Positions 22,853-34,209 of a stretch of 64,000 nt of DNA are shown one piece after another. Every line of letters starts with the position of its first letter. Within the stretch, counting starts at the first letter, position 1. Origin of the DNA: Rhododendron vialii (lineage: Eukaryota; Streptophyta; Magnoliopsida; Ericales; Ericaceae); the NCBI RefSeq assembly GCF_030253575.1, contig NC_080565.1, positions 9,148,001-9,212,000 on the forward strand, written 5' to 3'. Under the pieces are notes generated by a model that was given only the letters and a program-made list of their open reading frames with translations, did not search any database and was not told the DNA's origin. The translations under genes were made by a program, and so were the position numbers.

Positions 22853-22956
22853 ACTCTCATTTTGCCAGAATTAATTCAGTACGATGTATGCAAGAAAAAT
22901 AATCTCCCTCTACTTCACTGATCTTTTCTCCGTAGCGCCCATTCTACTACTCCTAT

Positions 22957-25900
22957 ATGGGTTTGACACCAAAGCCGACGACGCCGGCCGGAAAATGGCT
23001 TGGATTCGTCACGGCCGTATGGATGCAATCCATCAGCGGCATCATCTACGGCTTCTCCAACTACTCCGACGCCCTCAAGGCCCTCATGAACCTAACCCAA
23101 CTCCAACTCAACAACCTCTCTGTCGCCAAAGACGTCGGGGTCGCCTTCGGCCTCCTCCCCGGCCTCGCCTCCGATCGCATCCCCTCCCCTCTCCTCCTCC
23201 TCATCGGCGCCTTGGAAGCTCTCATCGGTTACGGCGTCCTGTGGCTCGTTACTGCCAAAATCATCAATCCTCTTCCCTATTGGCTGGTAAGACACTGTTA
23301 CCGTTGGAATCTCTCTCTCTCTCTCTCTCTAAACAATTGAAGTATGTCCTCCCATCCTTCTAATTTCTAAATCCTCATCATCAAATTCCGAGATTTTTGA
23401 ATCTTGTTTTCAAGAATGAAAAATCTTTCAAACCCAATTCATGCTTTATTTCTCCTTCACTCTGCAGCTCTGCTCTCTCTGTGATGAGAGCGTTGACTTG
23501 GTTTCGTTGTGATCAAATGACATTTTTCACTTTTGGCAAATTCTATTAGTTATGAATAAATAGATCATATAGCTCAATAAAACATAAACTATGCCCGATA
23601 AATTTTAACCAAAATAAATATATTTATATTTTATATGGTATTTTATATATAAATATTTTTTATTTTTGTCACGGCTGATCTAAAATTCTGTAGCCGCCCA
23701 TATCAATGAAATGTTACTTTGTGTGACAATAAAAGCAAAAAAAATTGTTGTTGACCTTGGACATTACACAGATGTGTGTAATTCTAGGCATAGCAGGGAA
23801 TAGTGGAACATGGATGAACACGGCCGTACTCGTGCCTTGCATGCGGAATTTCAGAAAAAACAGGGGACCCGTATCGGGCATTCTCAAGGGATACTTTGGT
23901 TTAAGCACGGCAATTCTGACGGATTTATGCGCAGCTCTGTTTTCCGACGACCCGTCGAAGTTCCTCTTCATGTCCGCCGTCGTCCCCTTGCCGGTGTGCC
24001 TCGCCGCCGCCCTCTTCCTCCGCGAGATCCCGCCTTCCTCCACCCCCGCCGAGGAGAGCGAAGAAGCCCGTTACTTCGGAATCACCAACGCCCTCGCCGT
24101 TATCCTCGCCGTTTACCTCTTGGTGTACGACGTCACCGGGACCCACAGCAGCGCTGTCTCGTTTCTATTCGCTGTTGTTCTTCTCATCCTCTTGGCCTCC
24201 CCTTTGTGGATACCACTTTATCTTGTAATCAAGAGTTTGGTTCCATCTCGGTCCGAATCGGATTCGGACAACATGGAGGGTTATAACCTCGTGAATGAAC
24301 CGTTTTTGTTGGGTGAAGAGAGTGTTGAAGAAGCTGAGAAGAAGCGGGAGATGGCGGCGGGGGCCGCGGTGGCGGGTGAGCGGAGACGGCCGCCCGTGAT
24401 CGGAGAGGACCACACGATTTTCGAGGCGTTTCAGACGGTTGAGTTCTGGATCCTGTTCGGGTCGTTTTTGTGCGGAGTGGGGACGGGTTTGACGGTTATG
24501 AATAATATGGGGCAAATCGGGCAGGCACTCGGGTACGGTGATGTGTCCATATTCGTATCGCTCATCAGTATATTCGGGTTCTTCGGGCGGATCATTTCCG
24601 GTACTGTTTCGGAGTACTTCATCAAGTAAGTTCAAAGAATTTCCCCCCTAATGAATATCTTCCTGTCATATTTGTTGTTTTGGCGTTTGCTAATGAATCA
24701 TCTTCCTGTCATGAAAAAAATTTCAGTGTCGAGCGGGTACCACATAGTGCCCGCTCGCACATCCAAGCAGCCCATTTCATTTTTGAACTGCTCAAATTTG
24801 AAGAGATAAAATAAGAGAGAAAGTGTTGAGATAAGAGGGGAGAGAGAGTTTCAATCCGAGCCGTCCAAAAATGTATCAGACGGCTCGAATGCACCGATCA
24901 AGTACCACGTGAGATATACCTGCTTCGCACTGAAAAATCTCTCTCCTGTCATATTTGTTGTTTTGACGTTTGCTGGGTAGATGCTCTTTGGGCACCATTA
25001 TTGTAACTGTAACTCTTAACGTTTTCATAATACGGAGTAATAGAATAGAATAGAATATGGACCACATACCACTCATTTTCTGGTTTACCAAACTGGAGTT
25101 GCTTAGTCTTGTGTATCAAGGTCAGTTTCGTCCTTACCTACATCGTGGCCGGTGATGGTTGGGCGGCTGTTTGGAGGTTTCATTGGAATGTAGGGTTAGG
25201 TTTTGGGTTTCTAGGGCTGTGTTATTATTTGCAGATCTCGGCAGGTAGGCTCTTTCATTGTTTGTGTTGTATTTGTTTTTATTTGGATACTTCTGACGCC
25301 CTAAAGTGTTCGGGATTCGCCCCATTAGGTGTTTAAGGCGTCTGCATTCAAGTGTTTAATTAAACATTGGTTGGATTTCCCTCCCATTTTTCCTAACTTG
25401 TTATAACCTTTGACAAATTCCCTTAATAAAATGTTATTTTGCCGATCAAAAAAAAATTACGACAGTTTATAAAAGTAATTCTTAACCATAAAATCCTACA
25501 CTCAACTCCAAGAATTGTAGAACCTTCAACTTTGAACCCCGATTAGTCTTTCACCACATAATGGCTAGTAAAGAGCCTAGGATCGATGATACCCAAATGT
25601 CGTTTTTCTTGAAGCACAAGAATGCCGGCCCCTTTGTGATAAACTTGTAAACCTACACATCTAATTAACTCCAGAAGTCATATTATTGTTGAACAAGTAC
25701 TTCACATTAATAGCTATTTGGGATCTTAATGGTTTTGATGACATAGGGGGTATAGAAAGAAGGGTTTATTGGGAGAAACAAGGGGTGGTCGATTGATGGG
25801 GGTGAATTGAAAAAGGCAGTCCCAACAAAAATCCGGTCTATGATTTTGTTGTACATGCAAGTGTGTATGTATGTGATAGTGTGGGCATTCTCGTCATATT

Positions 25901-26556
25901 TTTAGAGAAACAATATTTGGGTTCTTCAGGCCATTACACGACTGAAGACTAAGGAGTACCAAATTGAAGGATTTTTGATAGTTCAAGATGGTTGATTAAT
26001 TGTAGATTTTTATTGTTAAGGGATTATTTGAAAACGTTCCATAGTTGAGGGGGTCAATATTAAAACTTTCTACACAGTTAATGTAATCTAGTTCTCATTT
26101 TCTATGTATAGGATAGCAGGAACACCAAGGCCTCTTTGGACTGCAGCTTCTCAAATTGTCATGGCCGTTGGTTACGTTATCATGGCCATGGCTTTGCCGG
26201 GTTCTCTGTACGTCGGCTCAATATTTGTCGGAGTATGCTATGGGGTCCGATATGCTATCATGGTTCCCACTGCCTCTGAATTATTCGGCCTCAAATACTA
26301 CGGTCTCATCTACAATATTCTAATCCTCAACCTTCCGCTCGGCTCCTTCCTCTTTTCTGGCCTTCTTGCTGGATACTTTTACGATGCGCAGGCTACAAGC
26401 ACAGCTGGAGGCGGCAACAGTTGCACTGGGGCACATTGTTATAGGCTGGTGTTTGTGATCATGTCCATTGCCTGCATAATTGGGTTCAGTTTGGATGTTT
26501 TATTGGTGATTAGGACGAAGAACGTCTATGCTAAGATTTATGCTAGTATGGCATAG
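22957..26556 (+). CDS. Nodulin-like/NFD4-type MFS transporter, intact
   Basis: A three-exon gene: 22957-23286, 23772-24625 and 26112-26556, with GT-AG introns (GTAAGAC...ACACAG and GTAAGTTC...GTATAG). The spliced length is 1629 nt, giving 542 residues and a TAG stop. Exon 1 encodes the start of the nodulin-like domain (KWLGFVTAVWMQSISGIIYG, SVAKDVGVAFGLLPG). Exon 2 continues with GNSGTWMNTAVLVPCMRNF and the conserved RGPVSGILKGYFGLS, then several membrane helices, a charged cytosolic loop (RSESDSDNMEGYN to GERRRPP) and the MFS-like second half (TVEFWILFGSFLCGVGTGLT, then NNMGQIGQALGYG). Exon 3 gives the last helices (YGVRYAIMVPTASELFGLKY). About twelve membrane helices are expected. Plant relatives include NUCLEAR FUSION DEFECTIVE 4 and nodulin-like transporters; the substrate is unknown. 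A pseudogene duplicate lies at 7600-16646. The 3' flank is occupied by a copia element almost at once. Confidence 0.93.
24713..24943. mobile_element. Mutator-like MITE in intron 2 of the transporter
   Basis: A 231-bp insertion has inverted ends around TTTCAGTGTCGAGCGGGTAC and CTGCTTCGCACTGAAAAA. It is flanked by the 9-bp duplication TCCTGTCAT (24704-24712 and 24944-24952); the left gene copy has TCCTGTCAT once. A 45-bp stretch starting TCCTGTCATATTTGTTG is also repeated just left of the element (from about 24661), so a small tandem duplication preceded the insertion. Confidence 0.85.
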
Positions 26557-28319
26557 ACTTAACTAACGGTAACGACAGGTGTGATCAAATCATCAGTTTC
26601 AACATGTATCATAGGAAATTCAATATGTTCCTCCTCAAATCCAAAATTCATGGGTTGTTATGCACTCTCATTACTTTCAACATCCTCAATAAATTAGACA
26701 TTATCCGTCTCAATTATGGTATTTGTGGAAGGGCGATAAAACTTGAAACTCATGATCTTTCTGAGTATCCAATAGCCAATAAAATAGCAGCTAATTAACA
26801 ATTCTTGATTCCAATTTTCTTTCATTAGGCCTATAAGGCCTAGCCTTAGTTGGATAACACCAGACATGGAAATGCTTAAGACTAGTTTTTTTTCCAGTCC
26901 ACAACTCGTACGGGGTTTTAGCTACTGCTTCACTGGGTACTCGATTAAGGATATAAATTGCAGTCTTTAAGGCTTCTCCCCACAGGAAATCTAGTAAAGA
27001 AGAATTAGACATCATACTTCTAACCATATCCTTAAGGGTTCGATTTCGTCTCTCAAATACACCATTTTGATGTTGTGTGCCTGGCATGGTGTATTGAGGT
27101 ACAATGCCACATTCTTCCATGTATCTCGCAAAAGGCCCTGGACGTTGTTCGCCTGATCCGTCATATCTACCGTAGTATTCACCACCACGATTAGATCTAA
27201 CAGCTTTAATTTTCTTATTAAGTTGATTTTCAACTTTTGCTTTATAGGCCTTAAATACGTCCAGTGCCTGTGATTTTTCATGTATCAAATACATCTACCC
27301 ATAACGAGAATAGTTATCTATAAAAGTGATAAAATACCGTGGATCATTCCAAGAAGCTGTAGGGAATGGACCACAGATATCGGTATGCATCACTTCTAAA
27401 ACGTCTAAACTCCTTTTGGCATCAAATTTTCTTATGTTTGTTTGCTTCCCCTTTATGCATTCAACACAGAGTTTGAAATCTGAAAAATCAAGAGGATCAA
27501 GAATTTTACTTGACACAAGTCTTTCAATTCTCTCTTCCGAGATATGTCCCAAACGCTTGTGCCACAATACAGAGGAGTTCTCATTAATTAATTTTCGCTT
27601 CGTACCATATTTGTCAACATGTAAAGTTTCATTAAACTTTAAGTGAGAGACATCTAAGTCTAACCTGTATAGACTATCAACTAGATATCCAGTACCAATA
27701 ATATTTGAATTTTGGAAAAGACTGAAACCTCTGTTTCCAAATGAACAAGTATAACCGGATTTGTCCAAACAGGAAACAAAAATCAAATTCCGTCTAAATG
27801 ACGGTACGTAAACAGTCTCATCCAAATCGAAATAAAAACCAGATTCTAATTTAAGTCTATAAACTCCAATTGCCTCAACACGAACTTTTTCGCTGTCTCT
27901 CGTATAAATGAACCTTTCGGCATCACTGGAGATTCGACTCTTTATACAACCTTGCATAGACACGGTAATGTAGATAGTTGCACCCGTATGTATCCACCAA
28001 GTGTTGGGTGGTACTTCAGCTAAATTAAATTCACAGCAAACAAAACTGAATTGATTACATTCCTTTGTGAGCCACTTGTGATATTTGGGACAATTCTTTT
28101 CACATGACCAACAGTACTTTCACAAAAGAAATAGTGAACACCTTTATCCTGAATCTGTTGCAAAGTTTTTTGTGAAGTCCCAATATCTACAGTTCCCTTA
28201 ACCTTAGGGTTTAATTTTCTTTTCTTAGTGCCCAAATAGCCATGAGAATGAATTGTACTCTCTCCATCCAATTTGTTTGTCCAATTGTCGAAATACGTGT
28301 CTTTCAAAAATATACTTAT

Positions 28320-28507
28320 ATCTTATATTTTATAATTTTTTTTATGATTTTGAAGATTTTGTATAATAAAACTAATTGAGACCTATCAAACAAGATCCAT
28401 ATTGCATATTAAAAACATTACGAATTGAAAATTATAGCCAATTCTTTGAGAGGTCAAACGGTCTCAAAAAGTCAAAAAGGGGGACAAACAAATCGGGACG
28501 GAGGGAG
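28320..28507. mobile_element. Stowaway-like MITE nested in copia gag
   Basis: The right end reads ATCGGGACGGAGGGAG followed by TA (28508-28509), the inverse of a Stowaway-type CTCCCTCCGTCCC terminus. It interrupts the copia gag region. The left end is degraded, and its position near 28320 is a guess. The interior phrase CTATCAAACAAGATCCATAT recurs at 41026-41045. Confidence 0.6.
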
Positions 28508-29680
28508 TAACATGCTCTTTCCATTTCTTAAAGTTGGAACCCTTAAGAACTGGAATATTATTCAAATTGGCAGATGTAGAAGATACAACAACAGAAAAAC
28601 TCACAATTAACAAATATCCATCTACTTTAGTGCAATGATAATAATAAGAAAACTTAAATATAATTATCATGCAAAACTTGGTCTAATTGTAGGGGCAAAC
28701 AATTATACAAATAAAATAAAATTTGATATTTGTGTCTATAATGGTGGGCCCTTTCGAGAAACCTAACGCATCATCATAACCAACTCTTTGGACAGTAATT
28801 ACAACATGCAAGTGGTCTTCTCATTAACAATGCTAGTTAATATGAACAATATAAACTGGGTCTGGCCAATCAAAAACCTTCCTTTGGGCCGACTATTGAA
28901 CGCATAGGCAAATTCTAGAACTATATTATTCAAAAAAAAAATCAACTACCTTATACTGTTTAAAATCCGGCCAAATAATAACTTCTTTTGGGCCGATTAC
29001 TACCCGCATGGATCTAAACGCAACTTTATGTAATCCAAAACTTTTATCTTTAAGTTTAAGAAAATCTCCATGATAGAGACCACTTTGGTGGTATATCACT
29101 TTAATTTAATTTTTCCAAACCCTAGATATGGACTACGAAATAATCTTTCATGCCCCAAACTAAATCCTTAATCAAAACAAGTACTAATGACCGTGAACTT
29201 TAATCCCCGTAGTCGAACTGTATTGCATGGCGGCATAAAAATTCACCTTTTGATCCTTTAAACGGCAGTGTATACAAGCAATCTAACCATGATTGGCAAA
29301 AACGTATACCGGAAAATCACTTGTATTCACCAACATATATAAAACAATTGAATAACTATATATATAGTATATATAGTTAACAAAAGGTTACATTCTCACA
29401 AGTAGGTAACAAAAAAAGTTACCACCAGATGGAAAAGGAATTCAAAACTGAAGTTTTAATAGCCGCACGCCGCCATGCAAACCGTATTACTGTAGGCATA
29501 ATAGATCAATTGAATAACTATATATTGATCCATGTAACTACACAGCAAGAAAACGACTTTAAGCGATAATCGGAAAATTTAGCCGATATTAGGCTTGCTA
29601 TTATTACTTGTTTCCGGAACAGAAGAAAACCAAAACTTTATATTTTCCTCAATAATCTGACAACAGGCTCTGATACCACT

Positions 29681-30261
29681 TGTAGGATTTCATAAGAAAC
29701 CCTAAACCCCAAGAACTCATGCCAAATCATTGAAGAAAATAATTATACCAGATGTGTACATGTCGCCATGGAGGATGCAAAACCTTAATAGATGGGTTAT
29801 TCGTCTTTCGCCTCCAAAACCCTTCTCTTGATCTTGACCTTAGTCTCACGGGAAAATGACGGCTAAGGATGTGTTTGATAATCAATACCCGCTAAGGACA
29901 CTTTTAGCATTAACAAATGTTCTCAGCATGTCCTTAGCGGGTATTAATTATCAAAACACGTCATTTTCCCTAATCTCACACACGATGGAAGGGTATGAGA
30001 AAAGAGGCTAGGGTTGGAGTGGGTACCTTAACCACCTATTTATAAGCTCTGGTTCCATCACAACCCATCATAATAGATGAAACCATATTGGGCTCTTTAA
30101 TTGGTCTCTACATATAAAATAAGCCCGTACCACTTAACGCACGTGATATGACCCAAATACATGCTAATAGAGACGGGTCCATTACCCGGGTTACATTGAT
30201 TGAACGATCACAATTTTTTGGTTAATACCGACATCACTCAAGCCTTATTCGACAATATACA
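29681..30261 (-). mobile_element. 5' LTR of the copia element
   Basis: On the minus strand it starts TGTATATTGTCG at 30261 and ends GAAATCCTACA at 29681, followed by AG and the primer-binding site. A TATA box (TATAAATAG, complement of about 30036-30044) is in the expected place for the LTR promoter. It contains a 121-bp Mutator-like MITE. The outer (30261) boundary is inferred from the TG/CA rule only. Confidence 0.65.
29850..29970. mobile_element. Mutator-like MITE nested in the copia LTR
   Basis: A 121-bp near-perfect hairpin: GGGAAAATGACG begins it and CGTCATTTTCCC ends it, and the inner arms ATACCCGCTAAGGACA and TGTCCTTAGCGGGTAT pair. It is flanked by a 9-bp duplication, TAGTCTCAC (29841-29849) and TAATCTCAC (29971-29979), one difference. 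Confidence 0.92.
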
Positions 30262-30365
30262 ATGTTTAATTTTATTATGATCTATGTAGGCTCACCAGAC
30301 ACCAACAGAAAATTGCTAACAAGGCCTCATCATGGAGCGGGAGGCCGATCGACAAAACACGTATA

Positions 30366-31430
30366 TTACATATATTGTTTAGGCCTAAACTCAATTCCCT
30401 GGATAATGAGGCCTTTCTTTTCAATATCTTTGTCCTCAACCAACTTGAATTTCAAACATAAGACCCGATAATTTTCACGATTGACGAAGAATTCGCCCAG
30501 ACGAATCTCCATCCACCCATCACTTCTTTCCTGCGGAGCATGGTACTCTTCGGTCTCATGGTCGCCGTTCATAAAAAATACAGTGCATCTTGGTCCTTTA
30601 GTTTTGACTGTTGAGTATTTAGACAAAAATCATAAACTCAATATCATAATCATCACTAAATACACACACTCAACTACAATGAGTAGATTTAGGAAATAGC
30701 TAGACTAAGGCTGAGTGCCTGAGTCCCGCTAAGGGTTTTTTTTTGAGATTTTTGGATTTTTTTCTTGTTTTGTCTTTATTCAATTTTTTTTTCGCATTTG
30801 ATAGTTTTGTGCCTAACTTTTGTGAATGAAAAAGTAAAAAATTATGACTTTTACTTGAATACTTTTAAAAATATCTAAGATCAAGCTTAAAGAGCTGGCT
30901 TTTTGGGCTTCCAGCTTTTTGGCCTTTATACATGGACAATTTCCGGTTGAAAATTTCTATTCAATTTGAAAAGGGAATTAAAGCAAGATGGTCCACGATA
31001 AAAAATTTGAAGTGTACGTATGGAATTTTGTAGCTACGAAAATTCGTGAACCACATTACTAAGCACAAAACCAGGTCAAATTTTTTAAATATCGCGATTT
31101 CGTTCCCAATAATAAAGACAATCCTACATCCTTTCAATCTAAAACCGCGGAGAAAGCTCTGAGAAATTTCTGAAATATCAGTTTCCAACATTACCTGCTG
31201 ACTCCCATGTTCTAATTGCTGCGGTTGCCGGGCCAGATAACCCACGGGAATCCCTCGCAATTTTGAACACAAGGTAGACAACATAGGTGGTACTTGGGGA
31301 AAGCATCTCAAGATTCATCTTTGCTCGAAAGTTTCTGAGTCGAAACCCCAGCCACCACACAGATACAAGTTCAGCAACCTCCAGAACCCTATAATATTTT
31401 TCAAAACAAAGTAAACAAGAGTTTTTACTT
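30366..31430 (-). pseudogene. Phloem protein 2 (PP2)-like gene remnant
   Basis: Two exon-like segments on the minus strand encode the C-terminal PP2 lectin-like domain. The first (about 31210-31430) reads EVAELVSVWWLGFRLRNFRA, then MLSPSTTYVVYLVFKIA, the conserved middle of PP2 proteins. The second (30366 to about 30608) reads ERSDGWMEIRLGEFFVN and ends KKGLIIQGIEFRPKQ, the conserved end of the family, with a stop at the usual place and a plausible acceptor CTCAACAG. PP2 proteins are phloem lectins or, in the PP2-B group, F-box proteins. I see no F-box or other N-terminal exon upstream (31430-32200), so this is probably a fragment. A longer gene with distant exons is not excluded. Confidence 0.65.
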
Positions 31431-32194
31431 AACCAAACAAAAAGTGTAACCATACAAATGATACAATCATATATTTCGCGGAAAGGAATCCAGAAAAATC
31501 GATTTTCAAGACTTCAATGAGACGATTTTACAGGTGTGTCAACCCTTTACCCTTTACATAAATTTGGATATTCGATTAGCGTCATTGGAATTCATCTATA
31601 TAAATTGCCTGCTATTCTCCATGCCAAATCATAGCATTGCCAAACATTGGTGAAAAAAAAAAAAAGAAATGTGGTAAAAGTAAAAATAGGCAAAAAAATA
31701 AAATTTACACCCCTTGTATACTTCGATCATTTTCAACTTTACATACCCCTTAATTATAATGCTTTTTAGATGCATGCAACCCCTGAACTTCTTAGGTAGA
31801 GTGAGAATGTTAACATTGTTAACTCAAAGGTGAAAGAATACTTCCAAGAAGCCCATTCTGTGTTAGTGAATTGCCTTGGGCCTTGAGATTTCTCCTACGC
31901 CTGGTTCGTATGCGTCTGTACGACCACCTTGCTCCATATTCACCCCCCCCCCCCTGTACTAATGGACTCATGTTTGACACCAGCTCCTCTTGCCAAAACA
32001 CCGCCCTCAAGCGTGACCAAATTAACTTGCTTTCCCTTAACCGTCTCCTTCAAAACTACTCCCTTCGTTGAGAAATTGACGCATTCGAATCTAGCTTTTT
32101 GTGAGAAATAACAGTTTTTTTCACTCCTGACATCTGCTAGCCTCACACTTCTTCCATCTCACAAACGAAATCGGACTGTTCACGTTTAGCTCTT
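31431..32194. other. No gene recognised
   Basis: AT-rich sequence with a C-run near 31944. The short open stretches on both strands around 31820-32150 overlap one another and match no family I know. Confidence 0.4.
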
Positions 32195-32295
32195 TTAAAC
32201 GAGGCAATATATCATTGCCAAGTTTTGAACCCCTAACCTCTTGGATACACACCAAAGCATTTAAACACTAGGCCGGCTACCCATACGTGTGACAT
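32195..32295 (-). mobile_element. SINE-like tRNA-derived fragment
   Basis: On the minus strand the sequence GTAGCCGGCCTAGTG, then TGTATCCAAGAGGTTAGG, then box-B-like GGTTCAAAACT (complement of 32221-32231) has the spacing of a tRNA-derived SINE head. No A-tail or flanking duplication found. Confidence 0.4.
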
Positions 32296-32544
32296 GTTAG
32301 GGCAAATAAAAAAAATTTATACAATGCTTCATTAAGCGAATGTTCAAAGATTTACAGTACGGAGTATATTTTATGTGAATGGTTACATGGTATTAAAAAT
32401 TATTAAAACCGAATACATATGGCTGCTGATGCAAAAATATACACACTTGGAAGGGAGTAGCGTTAACAAAAAAGGGAGTGACAAAATCATTTTCCATACA
32501 CATATATGTAGTAATTTTAAACGGGAAAACTACAATTACATACC

Positions 32545-32867
32545 TTTAGCCGACCAAATTTTAATGTAGTCGTCAATGTTATTCTCCGTGACCACAATGG
32601 CACAATTTAGTCGTGAAATGTTTGTCTAGTCACCTATAAACATTTAGTTTTCAAAACATCTACTTTCGGCGTCTAAAAATTTCTTAGTTGCAAAATGCAC
32701 CTGCTTTTTGGAGACAAAACTTATAATTAGCGACTAGAGTTTTAGTGGTCGGGAAAGCAGCGTACATTTAGCGGTTGACTAGTTTTAGTCGCCACAGAGT
32801 ATGCTTTTGGCAACTAAATCTTTTTATTCAGTAATTTTAGTCGCCAATGGTGTTTTTTCTTGTAGTG
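32545..32867. mobile_element. CACTA-type non-autonomous element, one clear end
   Basis: The complement of 32849-32867 is CACTACAAGAAAAAACACC, the conserved terminus of plant CACTA (En/Spm) elements. Inside it are several repeats of the subterminal phrase TTTAGTCGCC/GCGACTA. The other end, near 32545, is degraded, so the left boundary is approximate. Confidence 0.65.
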
Positions 32868-34209
32868 TAGTCCTCACACAAATGTGTAGTGGATAAAGCC
32901 TACCAAAAGCACCGAATAAGAGAGAGAGAGAGAGAGAGGGAGAGAGAACCTGGTGCAAGGGTGAGGTGCCCAGGTCCAATGTGCCTGAAATTTTCCATTC
33001 CCAATTTTGAGTCCCCTCGCTCCAATCATATAACATCTCTTCTCATCTTCGTCGATCGTTAGGCTCTGTATCGTGGTGCCAATATTAATCTCATCCTACT
33101 ATATGGTTAAAAATATAATGAAATCCAATACTCTCTCGCTAGCTACTCTAACGACCATGTTATTACGGTGTTATATTGTAGTAACAGAACTTCTAGTAAA
33201 AGGTGAACATATATAGTTAAAGTCCAAAAATATGAAGATGAAGCTTCTCAAGTCATCTTGTTTGAATTATTTTTGACATCATGTCTGACGCATGACTATT
33301 AAGTTATGACTTGTGGTGTTTTTGTTAGCTTATTGCCTTTCTCTGGATGTGATTCTCGGGTGGCTTTTGTCGGTGTGCCCGTAATCCTTTTAATCTTTGT
33401 ATTCTGCTTCAAAGATTTATAAGTTATGACTGATGCAGATTAGAATTCGAAAAAAATATTAGTTTATCATTATTTTAGTTTACTATTTTAGATTTAGTAT
33501 TTTGTTGGGAATCTGATAATTTGGAATTACTAACATAGAGGTATTTATAGTTTCGTAATTTAGGTTGAGTTAATTTCCTATTTTATGTTTTCTTGTTTTA
33601 CAAGAATTAGAGTTGATTATTTTTCCTAAACTCTCTCTCTCTCTCTCTCTAAAAACAAAAACAGAGCAGCGGTGGAAATTCTATGGTTTTTGACGGTTGG
33701 GGAGACGCTCTTACTCCTCCCCCAGGCATCCTCGGATCCTCCTCCTCCTCCTCTCTCTCTCCCTTCCCCATTCTTTTTTTTTTTTTTTTATCCCCTATCC
33801 CTTGCCCCGATTTGTCTCTCTCTCTCTATTTGTTTTTGTTGCCGTTTCTCTTCCCTGCTTCGTGTACCCTTGCTGCCGTCCGAACCGGCCCAATGCAGTT
33901 ATAATGTAAATGTAAAAAAATTCGTGGCCGTGGGGTCTTCTCTCCCAATGCAATTTTTTTTTACCTGAAATGTAAGAAGTCAAACTACCGTAGAGATAGA
34001 GGCATATATTGTTAGAGCATTCACACTTGAATCTTGAAGATTTTGTGTGTGTTATGACAAAAAGTGTTTAAGGTGAGACACAAAATTTGTGTGTTGTTGT
34101 TATATGGAGAGGGCAAAAGTGACATTGACATTATTAAGGCAATTTTGTGTGCAATAGGGCCGCCCCGCCTAAGGTGGAGGCCCTAAACCATGGCCTTAAT
34201 GGCCTAATG
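32868..34209. other. No gene recognised; microsatellites
   Basis: Contains (AG)n near 32921-32946, (CT)n near 33632-33650 and a CT/T-rich stretch at 33735-33830 whose overlapping open frames are low-complexity. A half-MITE with the phrase GAGCATTCACACTTG lies at about 34016. No coding evidence. Confidence 0.5.

Larger units (their letters stand above)
21368..26577. repeat. Right copy of the duplicated transporter locus
   Basis: The partner of 6555-16672. It carries the SINE tail (T-run at about 21357-21365), the upstream region and the whole transporter gene. Four MITEs lie in the upstream region and one in intron 2; all are absent from the left copy. It ends after ACGGTAACGAC, where a copia element begins. 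Confidence 0.85.
26577..30261 (-). mobile_element. Ty1/copia element, 5' portion
   Basis: The element runs on the minus strand from its 5' LTR (29681-30261) leftward. Next come the primer-binding site TGGTATCAGAGCC (complement of 29666-29678, two bases inside the LTR), a leader of about 1 kb without coding potential, the start of gag (SSTSANLNNIPVLKGSNFKK, near 28540-28620), a gag/protease part (28020-28307), gag-pre-integrase (HKRLGHISEERIERLVSS, within 27295-27963) and the integrase core (26791-27294, ending near [18 protein letters not shown]). Reverse transcriptase, RNase H and 3' LTR are missing. The element is broken, with several breaks besides the truncation. Its left edge lies about 20 bases after the transporter's stop codon. 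Two MITEs are nested in it (about 28320-28507 and 29850-29970). Confidence 0.85.

Noticed and set aside
22884-23363. 159-codon Arg/His/Pro-rich ORF over transporter exon 1
   Set aside because: Alternative frame of the real exon; the conserved nodulin-like motifs are in the frame starting at 22957.
33672-33968. Ser/Leu/Phe-rich ORFs in a CT-rich tract
   Set aside because: All three plus-strand frames and one minus-strand frame are open over the same low-complexity tract, so it is not coding.
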